A stretch of DNA of 64,000 nt from Melitaea cinxia (GCF_905220565.1 NC_059418.1:10345441-10409440), one strand, 5' to 3'; counted from the first letter of the stretch, positions 1 to 11,480 are shown. Made by a program: numbers and translations. The notes: a model not told the origin generated them from the sequence alone.

Positions 1-215
1 AGTTAAAAATACTTTTGACGGAGAGCGTCAGTTAAAAGTATTTTTAACCGCGAATTTGCAGTCAAAAGTACTAATAACCAATAATTTTCAGTCAAAACCA
101 CTTTTGACCAACTTGTCCAGTCAAAAGTACTTTTGACTGATTTCGCTAGTCAATAGTACTTTTGACTGATTTCGCTAGTCAATAGTACTTTTGACTGGTT
201 AAGAGTTCTGACTGC
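1..215. repeat. palindromic minisatellite
   Basis: The stretch is built from variants of the perfect 20-bp palindrome AGTCAAAAGTACTTTTGACT (clearest at 119-138). The last units repeat with a period of 29 bp, seen at 135 and 164. Earlier units are more diverged. Each unit can form a hairpin. The array is cut by the window start, so its full size is unknown. It ends where segment block A1 begins. Confidence 0.75.
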
Positions 216-833
216 AACATGTATAAATACTCCTTTTAAATGACTTGACCGATTAGAATATAGTTTTTAAATTGGCTGATATTGTTATAAAGATTTAGTG
301 TCTAAAGTATTTCATTAAAGCATATATCGTTATAAAGATTTAGCGTCCAAAGTATCTCATATAACAAAATATATTGGATTTCATAGTAACATTTAAATGA
401 CAGTAATCCTTTCGTGAAATCAATCACATAACACCGCACATCTCATCAAGGTAGACCGTAGGAGCAATAGAAATGAAAATATTATATCGCGCTGTCCTTT
501 GCTTTAGCTAATTGGAACGCCTCGTCGCCTGCGGTGATATAGTTATGTCTTCCGTGCAGTTTATCGATATGCAAATCGATTTATTTTCTTATAATTATTT
601 ATCTATCTTTCAGTTACAGTAAAAAAAGAAAAAAATGGCCCATACGTTTTTTAGATCTACAGCTATCGTGAGGTTTGTAGAAATGACTGAGATGGTAAGT
701 TGTTTATACACAAAAGTTTTTTGCATTTGTTTCGTAATTCTTTATTCATCCATGCTCTTAAGATGAGCTGATATAAAGCTGGCATACACATTTTATCTAA
801 CAGGCTCAATGAAATGGATGATAATGTGCATGC
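215..833. repeat. segment block A, copy 1
   Basis: This block matches about 31395-31975 (A2) and 50270-50800 (A3) in the same orientation. Shared landmarks are the 'atgtataaatactcctttt' start, the 'catctcatcaaggtagaccg' stretch and the 'gctgatataaagctggcatac' end. Similarity stops at about 833, where A2 continues with different sequence. I see no open reading frame of note in it. It is one of the recurring blocks of the tandem duplication. Confidence 0.75.
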
Positions 834-1490
834 ATTTTAAACCAAATTATACAAAAATTTTATAAACTACAACTACCGGCCTTCTTAGAACTACAGTGTG
901 TTGACGTAACGGTCAATTATTACTCACAACTACCCACTTTAATTTAATGCATGATGACTGGTAAATTCGAATGAGTTTGTGTGGCATTTTATTGATCAAT
1001 GTAATTTATATTATTTCTATCAATGTGTCTTGATATAGTAAATTAATAAAGAATTCTGCATACATAAAACGAGAAAATAACTCGAAGCCAATTATGAGTT
1101 ACTTTTACTTCAAGTTATTTTATTTACACAGCTTATTTAAACGCCCCGACGTACGTACCCTCAGGCACAATGTATACGCCATTGAAATATTAATCTTTAA
1201 GAATTTTGTTTCTTTTCCGCGAAATAACATAATATTAACTCACTGGTCCACTTTTTTTGTTGATTTATTTTGTAAAATGGATATCGTTAAATGTATCTTG
1301 AAGTTGCGACCCACGCCTTCCTTAATGTCAATAAGATTCCGGTCAAGTTCCGATCGAGGTTTCCTAGCGCGTTGAGAAATACAATAATACTAAATACAAT
1401 ACAAATGTAAACAAATGACTTTTTTTTTGTTTTTGTGATCATTTATAAATATATAAATAAATCAATATAAATTATCTTATAACATACACA
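834..1490. other. AT-rich stretch without a recognisable gene
   Basis: No protein family, RNA gene or duplicated block is recognised here. A short piece at 1305-1330 (gcgacccacgccttcc) reappears inverted at about 34725-34750, so it is part of a dispersed repeat. Confidence 0.4.
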
Positions 1491-1537
1491 CACGGTCATC
1501 TGTTCCTAATGTAAGCAACTTACTGCTTGTCATCATC
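1490..1537 (-). repeat. SINE 3' fragment
   Basis: The words 'acggtcatctgttcct' and 'taagcaacttactgcttgt' are the complement of the 3' end of the tRNA-derived SINE seen more completely at 12716-12932, 13436-13650, 41245-41460 and 56888-57115. The tRNA-like head is absent here. Confidence 0.5.
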
Positions 1538-1554
1538 ATCTCTTTAGCTTTTAG

Positions 1555-1645
1555 TTTTGGCGTGAACCTATATATTGGCGAGGCCTATGTCCAGCAGTGG
1601 ACTGCGATAGGCTGAAGTGACGGTTCGATGATACTGATGATCACA
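1555..1645 (+). repeat. RTE-like LINE 3' tail fragment
   Basis: The sequence 'ggcctatgtccagcagtgga' followed by 'ctgcgataggctgaagtga' and an imperfect GATGAT tail is a very common 3' terminus of lepidopteran RTE-type LINEs. The same tail appears at about 13885-14045, 41690-41790, 57320-57460, 57728-57797 and 61915-62180. No coding part is present. Confidence 0.6.
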
Positions 1646-2937
1646 TTTATCCAGTAACGAACCAAAAATTCAAAACACAGCGAATATTATCTGTGCCTCC
1701 TGCGATAAGCTATATAAGTCGAGCTATATCAGGAAAATTATGTGAACAGGTGAATCGTCACGAGTAGCGACTCATGTTAATTTTTATGTATTAATTATGG
1801 TATTTAAGTGAATGTATTAGGGTTCCGTTTCTCCTACATGGTGATAGGGGACGGAATTAGAAAAATTGGGTTTTTGTGTCCATTATAAACTATTAGCGCT
1901 AGCTACAGAGCTAACTAAAACGTTAACTGTGCTAACGCTAGCAAAGCAAGACATTCTCATAACCGACTATAAACACAATAATAAAAACCTTGCCACCGCG
2001 ATTTGTAACTTGATGAGTGCCACCTGTGACCAAGTAGAAACATACACGGTATATTCGCTTTTATTTGATCGGTGTAGCTTTGCTCGAACCGCGAGCGCCA
2101 TCTATCAACAAGTTGCAACATACAGCGAACATGTCTAGGAATGATCAGTCGTTGATTGCTCTGTTACGAGTAATTAATCATATTGTTAAGATTTTATTCC
2201 TTCTATGTAATTTCCCGCAAAAGTTGAAATTAATTACAGATTTCTAATAAATAAATAATGTAATAAAGTTAAGTACTCGCGGTTTTCCATACAAGAAATG
2301 TGTATATTTATTTGTTTTATTAATTAACTTACGTTGTCCTGACGGTTGTACCGATTTGTTTTTCGTTAGGAGTCAGAATTGTACTTTGATCATTCATTTT
2401 TTTACAAATATATGTATTTGAGTTTACGACAAAAATATGGTTAGAGAATTCGTCTGAAACAACTGACGTTGACCTCGGTGATGCTGAGAGTGACGTTTTA
2501 ATAGCGCTTTAAGCTTATTGTGAGATACAGGAATATATGTATCGGTATATACGAGTAGCAAGCAATAATTTATGTTTTAATTTTACAATTTCGTAATTTT
2601 TTAATTACAATTTGATTCAGTTGTTAGAGAAACTTATTGTTTGTATTACGATTATCATTCTTAAGAAGTAAACATCAGTCACGTATCAGAGGAAACATAC
2701 ACATTCTTTAAAGAAATGCTCATTTTAAAATGACCTTCAAACGGGAAACGCGTTTTTCCAACCAAATATTATAAAGGCCAAAACGTTAACTACGCTTCAG
2801 CAAAATGCATCATAACATCGCATTGGATGTGTATATTCATTTCAGCTTTTTAAGGTAAATTATTTCGTCGGTAATTGCCACAAAAAAGTTATTGGAGTGA
2901 ATTCTTGTGTAACAACTGAAGCTGACATCTGAGATAC

Positions 2938-2995
2938 AGTGCAAAAAAAATACAGTTGAATTGAGAACCTCCACTTTTTTTGAAGTCGGTTAACA
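2938..2995 (+). repeat. terminus of 'accgacttc' repeat family
   Basis: The piece 'acagttgaattgagaacctc' followed by a T run and 'gaagtcggttaac' is the right end of the inverted-repeat family described at 4668-5265. The left part is missing. It lies inside block B1 and is not obvious at the same place in B2. Confidence 0.5.
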
Positions 2996-4667
2996 AGTTA
3001 TCAAGCCATGATTTCATTTCCTATAACAAGAGTCGATCAAATTAATATAGAGCAACTAGTTGTAATGACACCACACCCGCATATAAATCAAAGCGCATCA
3101 CAGACAGACGTGCGCTATTGTTCCTTCGCCCTAATCGCATATTTATTGAACTAAGTTCGCAAAATTTACGTTTTCACTTGAACTTGGAAAATGCTCATTA
3201 ATTTTTATACGACATTTAAGTTTACAGATGTCGACTGTTCCTTTAATAGGAAAACAAAATGGTTTGCGCTTTTTATATAATAACAACCGGCAGGTATCCG
3301 TAATCATGACTATTTTTTTTAATCAAAAGAATATCTAAACCTATCAAATATGTATTTTTAATCTACTTATTATGATAATAAGACAAAACTTTAGTAACGA
3401 AATAAAAGTATTACGCATACAAGACGTAAAGCTAGATTTGCAAACCGTTATTACAACCGTGATCTCATAACAGAGACGGTCATTTGTACCCGCATTTGTA
3501 TATCATTGTATAGCACCGGACCGGAATGTAGCTTCAAATTAGATTTGAACTCATTTATCTGGCAGTAATTACAGGAGTGCGTAATCTTAGGATTTAAGGC
3601 TGACGATGTTACTGGGATACGACGCCTGAGTACAATAGTCAGATTGTATTTGTCTGACGGTTTTAGACTTAGGACATTATACGAGTATGTTTAAACTTAT
3701 TTAAGAACTATACGCCAAGCTTTTTCAGTTTAGTTCAGTATCAATATCGTTGTGTATATAAATATGTATTTTTGATATCGGAGTGTTTTCTTGTGGCTTT
3801 TCTCTCATTGTCTGATATATAATATGGCCCTCGGTAGCAGTTGTTGTCATAAATTTTATAACGATTGCTTCTAAAACCGCATACAAAATATGTTTCTTAC
3901 ATAATTTTATTTATACAGTGTTAGATATATTGTAACAAATTTATTTAATTTTTTTTTTCTTATACGAAAGAAAAAAGTTCACGTAGACATTCAAGGAATT
4001 TGTTTAAATTGAATATTTAATCAAAAAGTTCAAGTCGTTATTATACAGAGAACAATCTTGCTTCCGGTGAAATGAACACGACGTTAACGAGTTTAATGTC
4101 TTGCGTTCTTTTGATACTGAATCCTCGTATGTAAAACGAAGTTGTGAGAGTTAATGCCACATACTGTTTATTATAATTATGTTAAATAATGCTTATATAG
4201 TGTAGCTATTCGTAATTTTTTTTCTTTCATGTCTGACTAACTATTATAGTTATGTATATTGACCACCTAGAACCTAGCTATGAGAGGCGTGGTCTGCATC
4301 ACTGCCCTCCCTGATCCCGCCTACGAACCCTCCTCAACTTTTCAGTTGTAATCAATACGTCGCGCCGTACGAACGTACGCCGTACGTCGCAAGGAAACCT
4401 AAATTTATTTGAATTTACTTCAGAAAGTATCAGCAAATTTATTTGTTGAGACACCTATTGTGACATAAAAGCCAGTTTCTTTTAATGACAGTGTGTATTG
4501 AATGAAAAGTTTCATGGTTAACGTGTTGTTTGTTTACAAACAAACGTCGCCTGTGCGCAAGTTCAAGGACGTCTGTGTTGTGACGTTGTTGTAAACGCGG
4601 CGCGGCGGTACTGTGACTGTGTGAGGCGTTTAGTTAATTAACTACTTACGAAACGTTTGGAATAAAT

Positions 4668-5265
4668 AATTGTGTTTGCTCGCAAACGAAAAAAACCCAA
4701 CTTCAATTACATCGACGAGTAAAATACAACGTAGATCGACGAAAAAATAGTCAAGTAACTACGCGTTATCAAAGATTAATCAAAAAGTAGTTATCAGATC
4801 TCGATAAAATTTATATGTGACCACATGATAAACAACAGCTTTCGATTAAATTAAAAATTATCAAAATCGGTACACCCAGTAAAAAGTTATTACGAATTTT
4901 CGAGAGTTTCCCTCGATTTCTCTAGGATCCCATCATCAGATCCTGGTTTCCTTATCGCGGTACCAAACTAGGGATATGCCCTTTTCAACAAAAAAAGAAT
5001 TATCAAAATCGGTACATCCAGTAGAAAGTTATGCGGTATAATACAACGTAGGTCGACGAAAAAAGCGTCAAGTAAAAACGCATTATTAGATGTAACTCGA
5101 AAAGTAGTTGTTAGATCTCAAATAAATTTAAATGGGACCAATTGGCACATACCACCTTTCGATTAAAACAAAATTTGTCGAAATCGGTCTACCCGGTCAA
5201 AAGTTCTGATGTAACGTACATAAAAAAAAAATACAGTCGCATTGAGAACCTCCTCCTTTTTTGGA
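4668..5265 (+). mobile_element. 'accgacttc' inverted-repeat element (MITE-like)
   Basis: This is a long copy of a family found at least a dozen times in the window. Its left end reads 'gtgtttgctcgcaaacg' then '(a)accgacttcaattacatcga'. Its right end reads 'gagaacctcctccttttttg' and 'gaagtcggttaaaaa', so accgacttc and gaagtcggt are inverted ends. The interior repeats a sub-unit with 'tacaacgtaggtcgacg', 'aaatcggtacacccagtaaa' and 'aagttat' several times, so copies vary in length. No coding capacity is visible. A non-autonomous DNA element is my inference. Confidence 0.55.
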
Positions 5266-5369
5266 AAAAAGATAGGAAAACTACGTAAGGGTGGAAAACG
5301 GAGTGAACAAACAGTTGATATTTGTATGTTTAATTTAAGACTAATTATAAGTGAATACCAACTATCAAA

Positions 5370-5990
5370 TTGGCTCCAACAAATAAAATCGAGCCCTCCG
5401 GGGCCGGGACGTTGAACCCGAGCAAACCAACAAGAACACTACTTGTAAATCCATTCGTATCATCAAACACGAAAGAAAACGACAAACCAAACAAATACTT
5501 GTTAGAAACACCACTCGAGTTGAAGAGGAAGACACCACTACTTGAAATACCGGAGGACTTCGACAAGAAACCGAAATTATACACGAAGGTATCAAACAAT
5601 AATAAGACAAATGAAAACATTACTGAAATAAAAAATACTTCAATACAAACAACTGACGAAAACAGTCAAGAAAATTGTCGAAATACATCAAGCGACATCT
5701 TCTGTAAGAGAATTCAGACCGACTGTCAAAATTCGTCTGTCAAATACTGTCATCACTGTTGCTGTGAGTGTGAGAATAAGGTCAAGTCGTGTGAGGTTAG
5801 TGTGAGTGAGGTGTCAAAGTCGTGCTGTCATCAGCGAGCCGTCAAAGTAATCTTCGCGCCAGCAATGATGTCGTCAATCTTTCCTGTGGCCGGAGTGCCG
5901 TATGTCGTGAAGACACCGGTGAGGAGTAATGACAAGGTAGGTGGAGACTGTTCTTGTAAGGCAGTTGGGTGTAAGAAATTTATTCATTAG
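5370..5990 (+). CDS. cysteine-rich open frame, copy 1 (206 codons, no ATG)
   Basis: I do not recognise the protein. The frame is open from 5355, just after a TGA, to TAG at 5988. It has no ATG until the internal 'AMMSS' methionines. The most start-like codon is TTG at 5370 in the context 'atcaaaTTGG', which would be a good context if it were ATG. The N-terminal part is polar and rich in Lys, Asn and Thr. The middle has a dense cysteine cluster (CHHCCCECE, then CC pairs). The C-terminal part has a hydrophobic stretch (FAPAMMSSIFPVAGVPYVV). The sequence AAG|GTAGGT at about 5937 could be a splice donor. A second copy at 19498-20097 is open over the same length without indels. By eye the pair shows about 22 amino-acid differences and about 8 silent ones, close to neutral. 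It may be an exon, a recently dead gene, or a transposon-derived gene. Confidence 0.45.
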   Translation: MAPTNKIEPSGAGTLNPSKPTRTLLVNPFVSSNTKENDKPNKYLLETPLELKRKTPLLEIPEDFDKKPKLYTKVSNNNKTNENITEIKNTSIQTTDENSQENCRNTSSDIFCKRIQTDCQNSSVKYCHHCCCECENKVKSCEVSVSEVSKSCCHQRAVKVIFAPAMMSSIFPVAGVPYVVKTPVRSNDKVGGDCSCKAVGCKKFIH

Positions 5991-6149
5991 TCTAGGTAAA
6001 GAGAAATAATTGTATTAGAAATAATGTATTTTATACAGATATTAGTATGTGTTTCATAATGTGTGACATACACTATTAACTTTCAAATTACCAGAATAAA
6101 GACTATGAATAAAATTGCAGTTTCGTTAAATTTATTGCGACTGTAAAAG

Positions 6150-6710
6150 GAATGAGGGGCTTTTATTTTAAGAAGTTTATTTTCCGATAGATAAATAAAT
6201 ATATATAAAGTTAATATCGATGTATATTAATAAATAGTGCAAGAATTTCTAAATATCTCAGTTAGTTTTCATAATAGGATAATTTGTTCTCATTTAATTC
6301 AAAATATAGTAAACGAGTTCCCTTGAAATTAATAAACCGCCACAATTTGTTGGTCTACTTTCATCCAAAACTATGCAACTCACATTCACACAGAGATTTT
6401 CTGGGGCATAATAAAATGCTATTTTATTCATATCGTAAATATTAGATTCATTCGTAAACTGAAAAAACTAACTCAATTTCAAAAAAAATTGTCTCCTAAA
6501 AAGAATTTATTTTATTTTTATTTTAAATTTATTGACTGTTGTTATATAACATACTTGAAATTTTTAACAAATTAATTATGTAAAAAATATTTTATACCAT
6601 AGTTATTATTATTTTTTTATACATTAGAAAATGATCAAGATGGTCTTTTGGTTGTTACACTATACTTACTAGCACAAGATCTCGTACGACTCACGCGATG
6701 CGACCAAACA
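6150..6710. other. AT-rich stretch without a recognisable gene
   Basis: I see no gene, RNA or known repeat here. It follows the end of the B1-B2 similarity. Confidence 0.4.
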
Positions 6711-6862
6711 TAGATAGATAGGTAGAATATACTTTATTGCATACCATTCGGAGAAAAAAAATTACATAAAACAGTTATTTACACATAGAGATAGTAATGT
6801 ACAAAGGCAGTATTATCGCTTAGTAGCGATCTCTTCCAGACAACCTTTAGATATAGGATAAT
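6711..6862 (-). repeat. lepidopteran retroposon 3' end, GATA-tailed
   Basis: The sequence begins with a GATA-type tail (gatagataggtagaatatac) and continues with 'tttattgcataccattcg' and 'cgatctcttccagacaacct'. In Lepidoptera this pattern, read on the minus strand, is a very common retroposon or 3' UTR terminus. Only the tail region is present. This is recognition from memory. Confidence 0.5.
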
Positions 6863-7119
6863 ATGCATTGAAAAGATAGCAGCGCAATTATCTGTATAAT
6901 TTGTAAATTCAACATTATGAATGCGAACATGATGCATTTTCGTTCCCTACTCAAAAAATATAGAAAAAAAAATACTTCATACATACACATATATACATAA
7001 AATATCTATATACATACAAAGTATACGTACTTACATGCCTACAATATACCCAACATATACAAATTTACCTAAACTTGCAGAGCGTAAAATTGTGAAATGG
7101 CTCTTAAATAAGATTCTAA

Positions 7120-8060
7120 AAATATGTAGCTTCGTAGCGGTACGCTACGTCATGTAGCACAGTGCTACGAACCACTGCACGTGTTAATACTTCTGTGGCA
7201 TTTAAGTATAGAAATATTGACCCCTTTATCAAAACAACTAATTCATTTTACGGTATAATTTAGTATTAATAATATTATTATGTTTACTATGAAAAGGTTT
7301 CAAATATTTGATATTGTATTAATCGTAATACTTCTATTGTCAATCACGTGACCGGGTTTGTTCGGGAAGCTGTGTAAGATAATCCCACTATATTGAAATA
7401 ACAAGAGGAATTGATATGTTGGGGCGAAAATATCAAAACCAAATATTTTAAAAGAAACTTTAAACGAGATTAAAAATGTTGGTATATTCATAAGAACACC
7501 CATAAAAACAATTCTCGTAAGGAGATGAGAACCTTATGAACATAAAGAGATTAATCCACATTTAAAATTTTATGTAAATTCTTTCAAGTCATCTCTGCGC
7601 TATAAAAATTTTCTTTATAATTAGACTTTGCTCCTAAGTTTCTTACTTTGATCTTTTATGTTGTGGTACAAGTTATTGCTGAGAGCGTTTTTGTATTTAA
7701 ATAAACTAGAAGTATGAGAACGTAACCCTGTTATAACCTCAATGTCCGCTCGTCTATTTGTTGGTTTATGTTTGGGTTGTATATTTGAAATGTTATTATT
7801 ATAACAAGAGAAAGCCTCTATAGAAGAAACGTGTTTGTTTTTTTTTTTGTTGTTTTGCTAGATCTTAAGAACTATGGGATGTTAAATTTCGTGGCACGAA
7901 ACATTGTGTCGAAGCCCAACACAAACTTAGTTGGTTTAATGTTAACAGATTGATCTGTGGCGACATCTATCACGTGAAATATGAACGACTATAAACTACG
8001 TAATTAGAGAAAACTGACGTATGCTACATCGCGCTATCAGAGTTTTCAAAGTGATTGAGT
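7120..8060. repeat. segment block C, copy 1
   Basis: The block matches 23338-23518 joined to 27610-29000 (C2), and from about 7500 it also matches 42790-43260 (C3). It lacks the 4.09-kb transposon present in C2, so the junction near 7310 (caaatATTTgatattg) is the empty site for that insertion. Two conserved hairpins sit at its left edge (7134-7168). Confidence 0.8.
7324..7505 (+). pseudogene. decayed HTH-like transposase fragment, copy 1
   Basis: Translation gives a stretch resembling 'NTSIVNHVTGFVREAV', then a stop and further stops. The equivalent region at 27618-27849 in C2 is longer and open, with 'VREAVEDNP', which resembles the helix-turn-helix part of mariner-type transposases or the DUF4817 family. 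The match is short and the family call is uncertain. This copy is clearly broken. Confidence 0.35.
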
Positions 8061-8084
8061 ATATATACAAGATCCCGACAACAA

Positions 8085-8190
8085 CCGTCGGGGCAAAACA
8101 AACGTAGTGTGAAGAATCACGTCCACCATCGAAAAGGGAGGATCCTCCGACCAGACGGGTTTTGTGTCTGGTGGGCTAACGCCGTCGTAG
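8085..8190. other. short GC-richer island of unknown origin
   Basis: The stretch around 'aagggaggatcctccgacca' and 'ggtgggctaacgccgtcg' is richer in G and C than its surroundings and sits beside a cluster of 'accgacttc' repeat ends. It could be a retrotransposon fragment, but I cannot name it. Confidence 0.3.
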
Positions 8191-8510
8191 TAAATACGCG
8201 TTATCAAAGATTACTCCAAAAATAGTAATCAAATCTCAATCTCGATCAAATTTAAATGGGATCACAAAACAAACGCCACCTTTCGATTAAAACAAGAAAG
8301 TTATGAGGTAACATTACAAAAAAAATACAATCTTATCGAGAACCTTCTCCTTTTTAACCGATTTCAAAAAAAGGAGGAGGTTACTCAATTCGACCGTATA
8401 TATGTTTTTAACCGACTTCCAAAAAAGGAGGAGGTTCTCAATTCGACTGTATTTTTTTTTAAATGTTTTTTATGTATTACATCTGAACTTTTGACCGGGT
8501 GGACCGATTT
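8188..8510. repeat. nested ends of the 'accgacttc' family
   Basis: A plus-strand copy ends at 'aaccttctcctttttaaccg' (about 8340-8362). It is followed by two minus-strand right ends reading 'aaaggaggaggtt' and 'ctcaattcgac', at about 8368-8394 and 8410-8450. The arrangement indicates repeated insertion of the same family into itself. Confidence 0.5.
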
Positions 8511-8795
8511 CAATTATTAATCTTCTCACAGCGATTCAGTATTGGTAACTGTCTGTAAGTGCCGTCTATTACGACGTTAAATATTTGTTTTGAAATTTAT
8601 AATTTAAATATACATGAACATTTTGTGCGCGTTATAACGCTCAATGCGTTAAACATGTACAACAACTTTTTTTTTTATTTTTGAAGTGACCGTTATCAAC
8701 TTTATACAGAAAAGAAAAATTCTTTAATTAATGTATTAAGGATGGTACAACAATCAAAACCTTATCAGCGCGGTTTGTAACTTTGTACTCCGATC

Positions 8796-8885
8796 ATTGT
8801 ATTTCTTTGATAGTTTACAAATACTGAATCGCGGTGGCGAGACTTTATTTTTGTCATAATGTGAGTTATGATATTTTTGGTATTG
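8796..8885. repeat. 'aatcgcggtga' dispersed repeat
   Basis: The words 'acaaatactgaatcgcggtg', 'gcgagactttatttttg' and 'gagttatga' match copies at 12395-12480, 33898-34000, 38105-38230, 39235-39330, 40210-40290, 53998-54080 and 59020-59110. These copies usually start with 'atagatggcgct'. No coding capacity. The surrounding 8510-9180 holds nothing else I recognise. Confidence 0.5.
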
Positions 8886-9427
8886 CACAACGCTCACTAC
8901 GGGTATTAAGTGTTCAATTACACCTTCAGTGGTCTGTTGTGGTTTATTAACTTCAATACAGTCGTAGAAGTCATTGCGTACAATATTTATCAATTTCAAC
9001 AATCGATAAGTTTAAGATTTCCGTGCCCTCATAACTTAAATGGAACTTCACCACTAAAACGTCGTCGTCCAACTTTATATCAATAAATATCTTTTACATC
9101 TACCCGCAGATGTTAGATCAGAAAAAACAAACAATCAACAACGACAAACATGGTAAACTCGTTCTCTTAATTTAACTTTTTTTTTATGTGTCTCGTTCAT
9201 GTTTTGAAAAACAGCAGAAACTTTGACCTTAGCTAAGTCTACGGCTCTCCTGTTACTAGACATAATACAAAATTAAAGCAATAAACCAAATGAAATAAAC
9301 CCTTAAGGAGATATTCACAACAGAAAGTTATAACTTGTGTCGGTAGATTTGTAATTTACTTTTAAACTACCGTCACAAAAATGACTCAATAAAATAGTAT
9401 GAAAATGAAATCTCAAACTGATTAAAT

Positions 9428-10947
9428 TTAACAGGTTCCCTGTCCCCATACAATCAACTTTTTGGCACTATAAATGTCCCGGGTTATTTTTGCAAATACA
9501 TAATTTTTGATATTTTTAAGGACTTATTAAGTTATTATGAAATCGTTATAGTGACAAAACGACCCTAAAACAATTTAAAAAATTCATGACGCTTATATGA
9601 TTCATGAGCGTATCATAACGTATCGGATCGTTATACGTCCCATGAATCATATTTGATTCATATAATTATCTGTGCAAAAAGAAAACCAGAGACAACAAAT
9701 GGCACAAAATTTACAAAATGTGTTCTACTAATAGTTATACATGGTCCTATTCTATTCATGAGGGATCTGGATCGACTATTGAAGGATTGGATAAACCAGA
9801 ATCTGTTGTGGTGCGGCTATGTCTTCTTCCACTTCTAAATAAAGGTAGATTGATTATTGCCGACAACTACCAAACCGGGATAGCTCTAGCTAGATACCTA
9901 AAGAATAGACATACAGATTTATGTAGAACTTTGCGAAAAAACAAAGTAAATTTGCCTAAAGATATCATTCGGAAAAACTAAAACGAGGTGATGTCGTTGC
10001 TAAGCAAATGGACAGCTTTGTAACTGTTTTGAAGTGGCACGATAAGCGTGATGTTTTGATGATTTCCACTTGCCATGGTAAGGAAATGACGGATGTCACA
10101 TCTTGGAGAGGAGAATCAAAAAAAACCAAACGTGGTTATGGATTACAACGACGCCAAGAAAGGCATTGATGTTGCAGATCAACTGAGCTGTTACCATTCC
10201 CCTCTAAGAAAAAGTATGACGTGGTATAAAAAAGTAGCTTATGATTTAATTTTTCAAACAGTAATATTGAATACCAAAGTGATTTTCGAAGAGGCTACTG
10301 GTTCTTCAATTTTTAGATGTACAGGAAGCAATGATACGTCATTGGCTTGGCAACGTGGTCATGAAAAAAACAGCCAGCAAGAATATCCACTCTGCCTTCA
10401 ACATCATCAGAAAGACACGCTCTAACCCAGATTTCGAGGCGAGATGGAAAACTCGTAAGGAGGCGTTGTGTCATCTGTTATGCTAACAAAAAGGCCGAAG
10501 GAAATCCTTTGCTAGCTAAACAAGTAAACACCGAATGTGTAAAATGTAAAAAAACATTTTGTTTGAAATGTTTCAAAGAGACACACTGAGGCCAAATGCT
10601 GTTTTTTTTTTTTCAATTTTTTATTATATTTTTTAGTAACTTCGTGATAAATATTGTTCCTAATAAAGACTGATTTCGTACAAATTTGTTTAATTTCAGG
10701 CTGGAAAATAACTTTGATAAATAAATATATATGATAAATCACTACAGTTTTTTTCATTTTTTCAATTTTGACGATGTATCCCACACGTCCAAATACCAAA
10801 TACCGAATTTATACTGATACGTCCATAAAAAAAATTCAAGCAAATTTGCTTCTATATTTGATCATATGTGATTCATGAACGTACAAAAATTGGTACAAAA
10901 TATGTCCCATGAATCATATATGATTCATGGGACAGGGAACCTGTTAA
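9428..10947 (+). mobile_element. piggyBac-like element 1 with TTAA ends
   Basis: The element is bounded by TTAA at 9428-9431 and 10944-10947. Its inverted ends start CAGGTTCCCTGTCCC (9432-9446, complement at 10929-10943). Subterminal repeats around 'atgattcatg' and 'catgaatcat' occur near both ends (9592-9665 and 10860-10925). It encodes the C-terminal half of a piggyBac transposase and is 1.5 kb, too short for a full transposase, so the N-terminal half has been deleted. Block E2 lacks it, so it inserted after the E duplication. Confidence 0.85.
9663..10589 (+). pseudogene. piggyBac transposase, C-terminal half, frameshifted
   Basis: Similarity begins around 9690 (NGTKFTK) and continues with SYTWSYSIHEG, then 'IADNYQTGIALARYL', the position of the second catalytic Asp of DDE_Tnp_1_7 proteins. 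After a frame change near 9970 it reads 'KRGDVVAKQMDSFVTVLKW'. It then gives 'VMDYNDAKKGIDVADQL' followed by the SPLRKSMTWYKK region typical of the family. After another frame change the C-terminal cysteine-rich zinc domain is preserved (CVICYANK, then CVKCKKTFCLKCF), ending at TGA 10587-10589. The N-terminal domain and the first catalytic Asp region are missing or altered. It cannot be functional, although its ends might be mobilised in trans. Confidence 0.85.
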
Positions 10948-11271
10948 TGTTTATTAAAAATTAAAAAATTATTTCTCAATTTATAATTTACGGCAGAATT
11001 TAAACAGGATTTCACATACGAGACAAAGGCTATCTTTCGCTGGATGATACCTAACGGAATTCAAACACGCTTACGTCGACGATTTTCCCCCAACATACAT
11101 TGCATGAAGATATTGTCACATACTGCATTGCTATTGGTCGAGGGACGGTACACGCATTAGAATCGTTACTATATTAAATCGAATTTTCAAAAGAATAAAT
11201 CAAAGTAGAAATGCAGATAATTGACTTCTATGATTCACAATAACATTTAAACGTTAATTATTTATTCACCA

Positions 11272-11480
11272 ATTTGTTTGCTCACAAACGAAAAAAACTG
11301 ACTTCAATTACATCGACCAGTAATACAACGTAACTAAACATAGTCAAGTAAATACGCATTATAAGAGATAACTCAAAATTTTCTTGTCAAATCTCATTTT
11401 AACGAGAACAAATGATAAGCACCACCTTTCGATTAGAAACAGAATCATCGAAATCGGTCAATCCAGTACAAAGTTCTGGG
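11272..11480 (+). repeat. 'accgacttc' family, left part
   Basis: The copy starts 'tttgctcacaaacgaaaaaa' and 'ctgacttcaattacatcga' and runs to 'gaaatcggtcaatccagtac'. The usual right end is missing. It lies inside block E1; E2 has a related but shorter remnant at 61125-61212. Confidence 0.5.

Larger units (their letters stand above)
1645..6150. repeat. segment block B, copy 1
   Basis: This long block is collinear with 14040-20290 (B2). Clear matches are 1670-3720 with 14050-16300, 4010-4120 with 16530-16640, 4255-4640 with 16996-17370, 4690-5265 with 18610-19205, and 5270-6150 with 19318-20290. Shorter collinear copies start at about 41780 (B3), 57460 (B4) and 62180 (B5). It carries a copy of the cysteine-rich open frame near its right end. 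About 3740-4010 and 4130-4250 hold nothing I recognise. Confidence 0.8.

Noticed and set aside
1..215. CRISPR-like spacing of palindromes
   Set aside because: The units including spacers are repeated, the genome is eukaryotic, and there are no cas genes.
1094..1375. Open frame of 93 codons
   Set aside because: Composition follows the AT-rich background, no domain is seen, and no copy is conserved elsewhere.
1866..2138. 90-codon frame repeated in several B blocks (for example 14371-14649 and 42014-42262)
   Set aside because: The frame is broken or altered at different points among copies, and part of it covers the 'gagcgccatctatc' dispersed repeat. It is repeat sequence, not a conserved gene.
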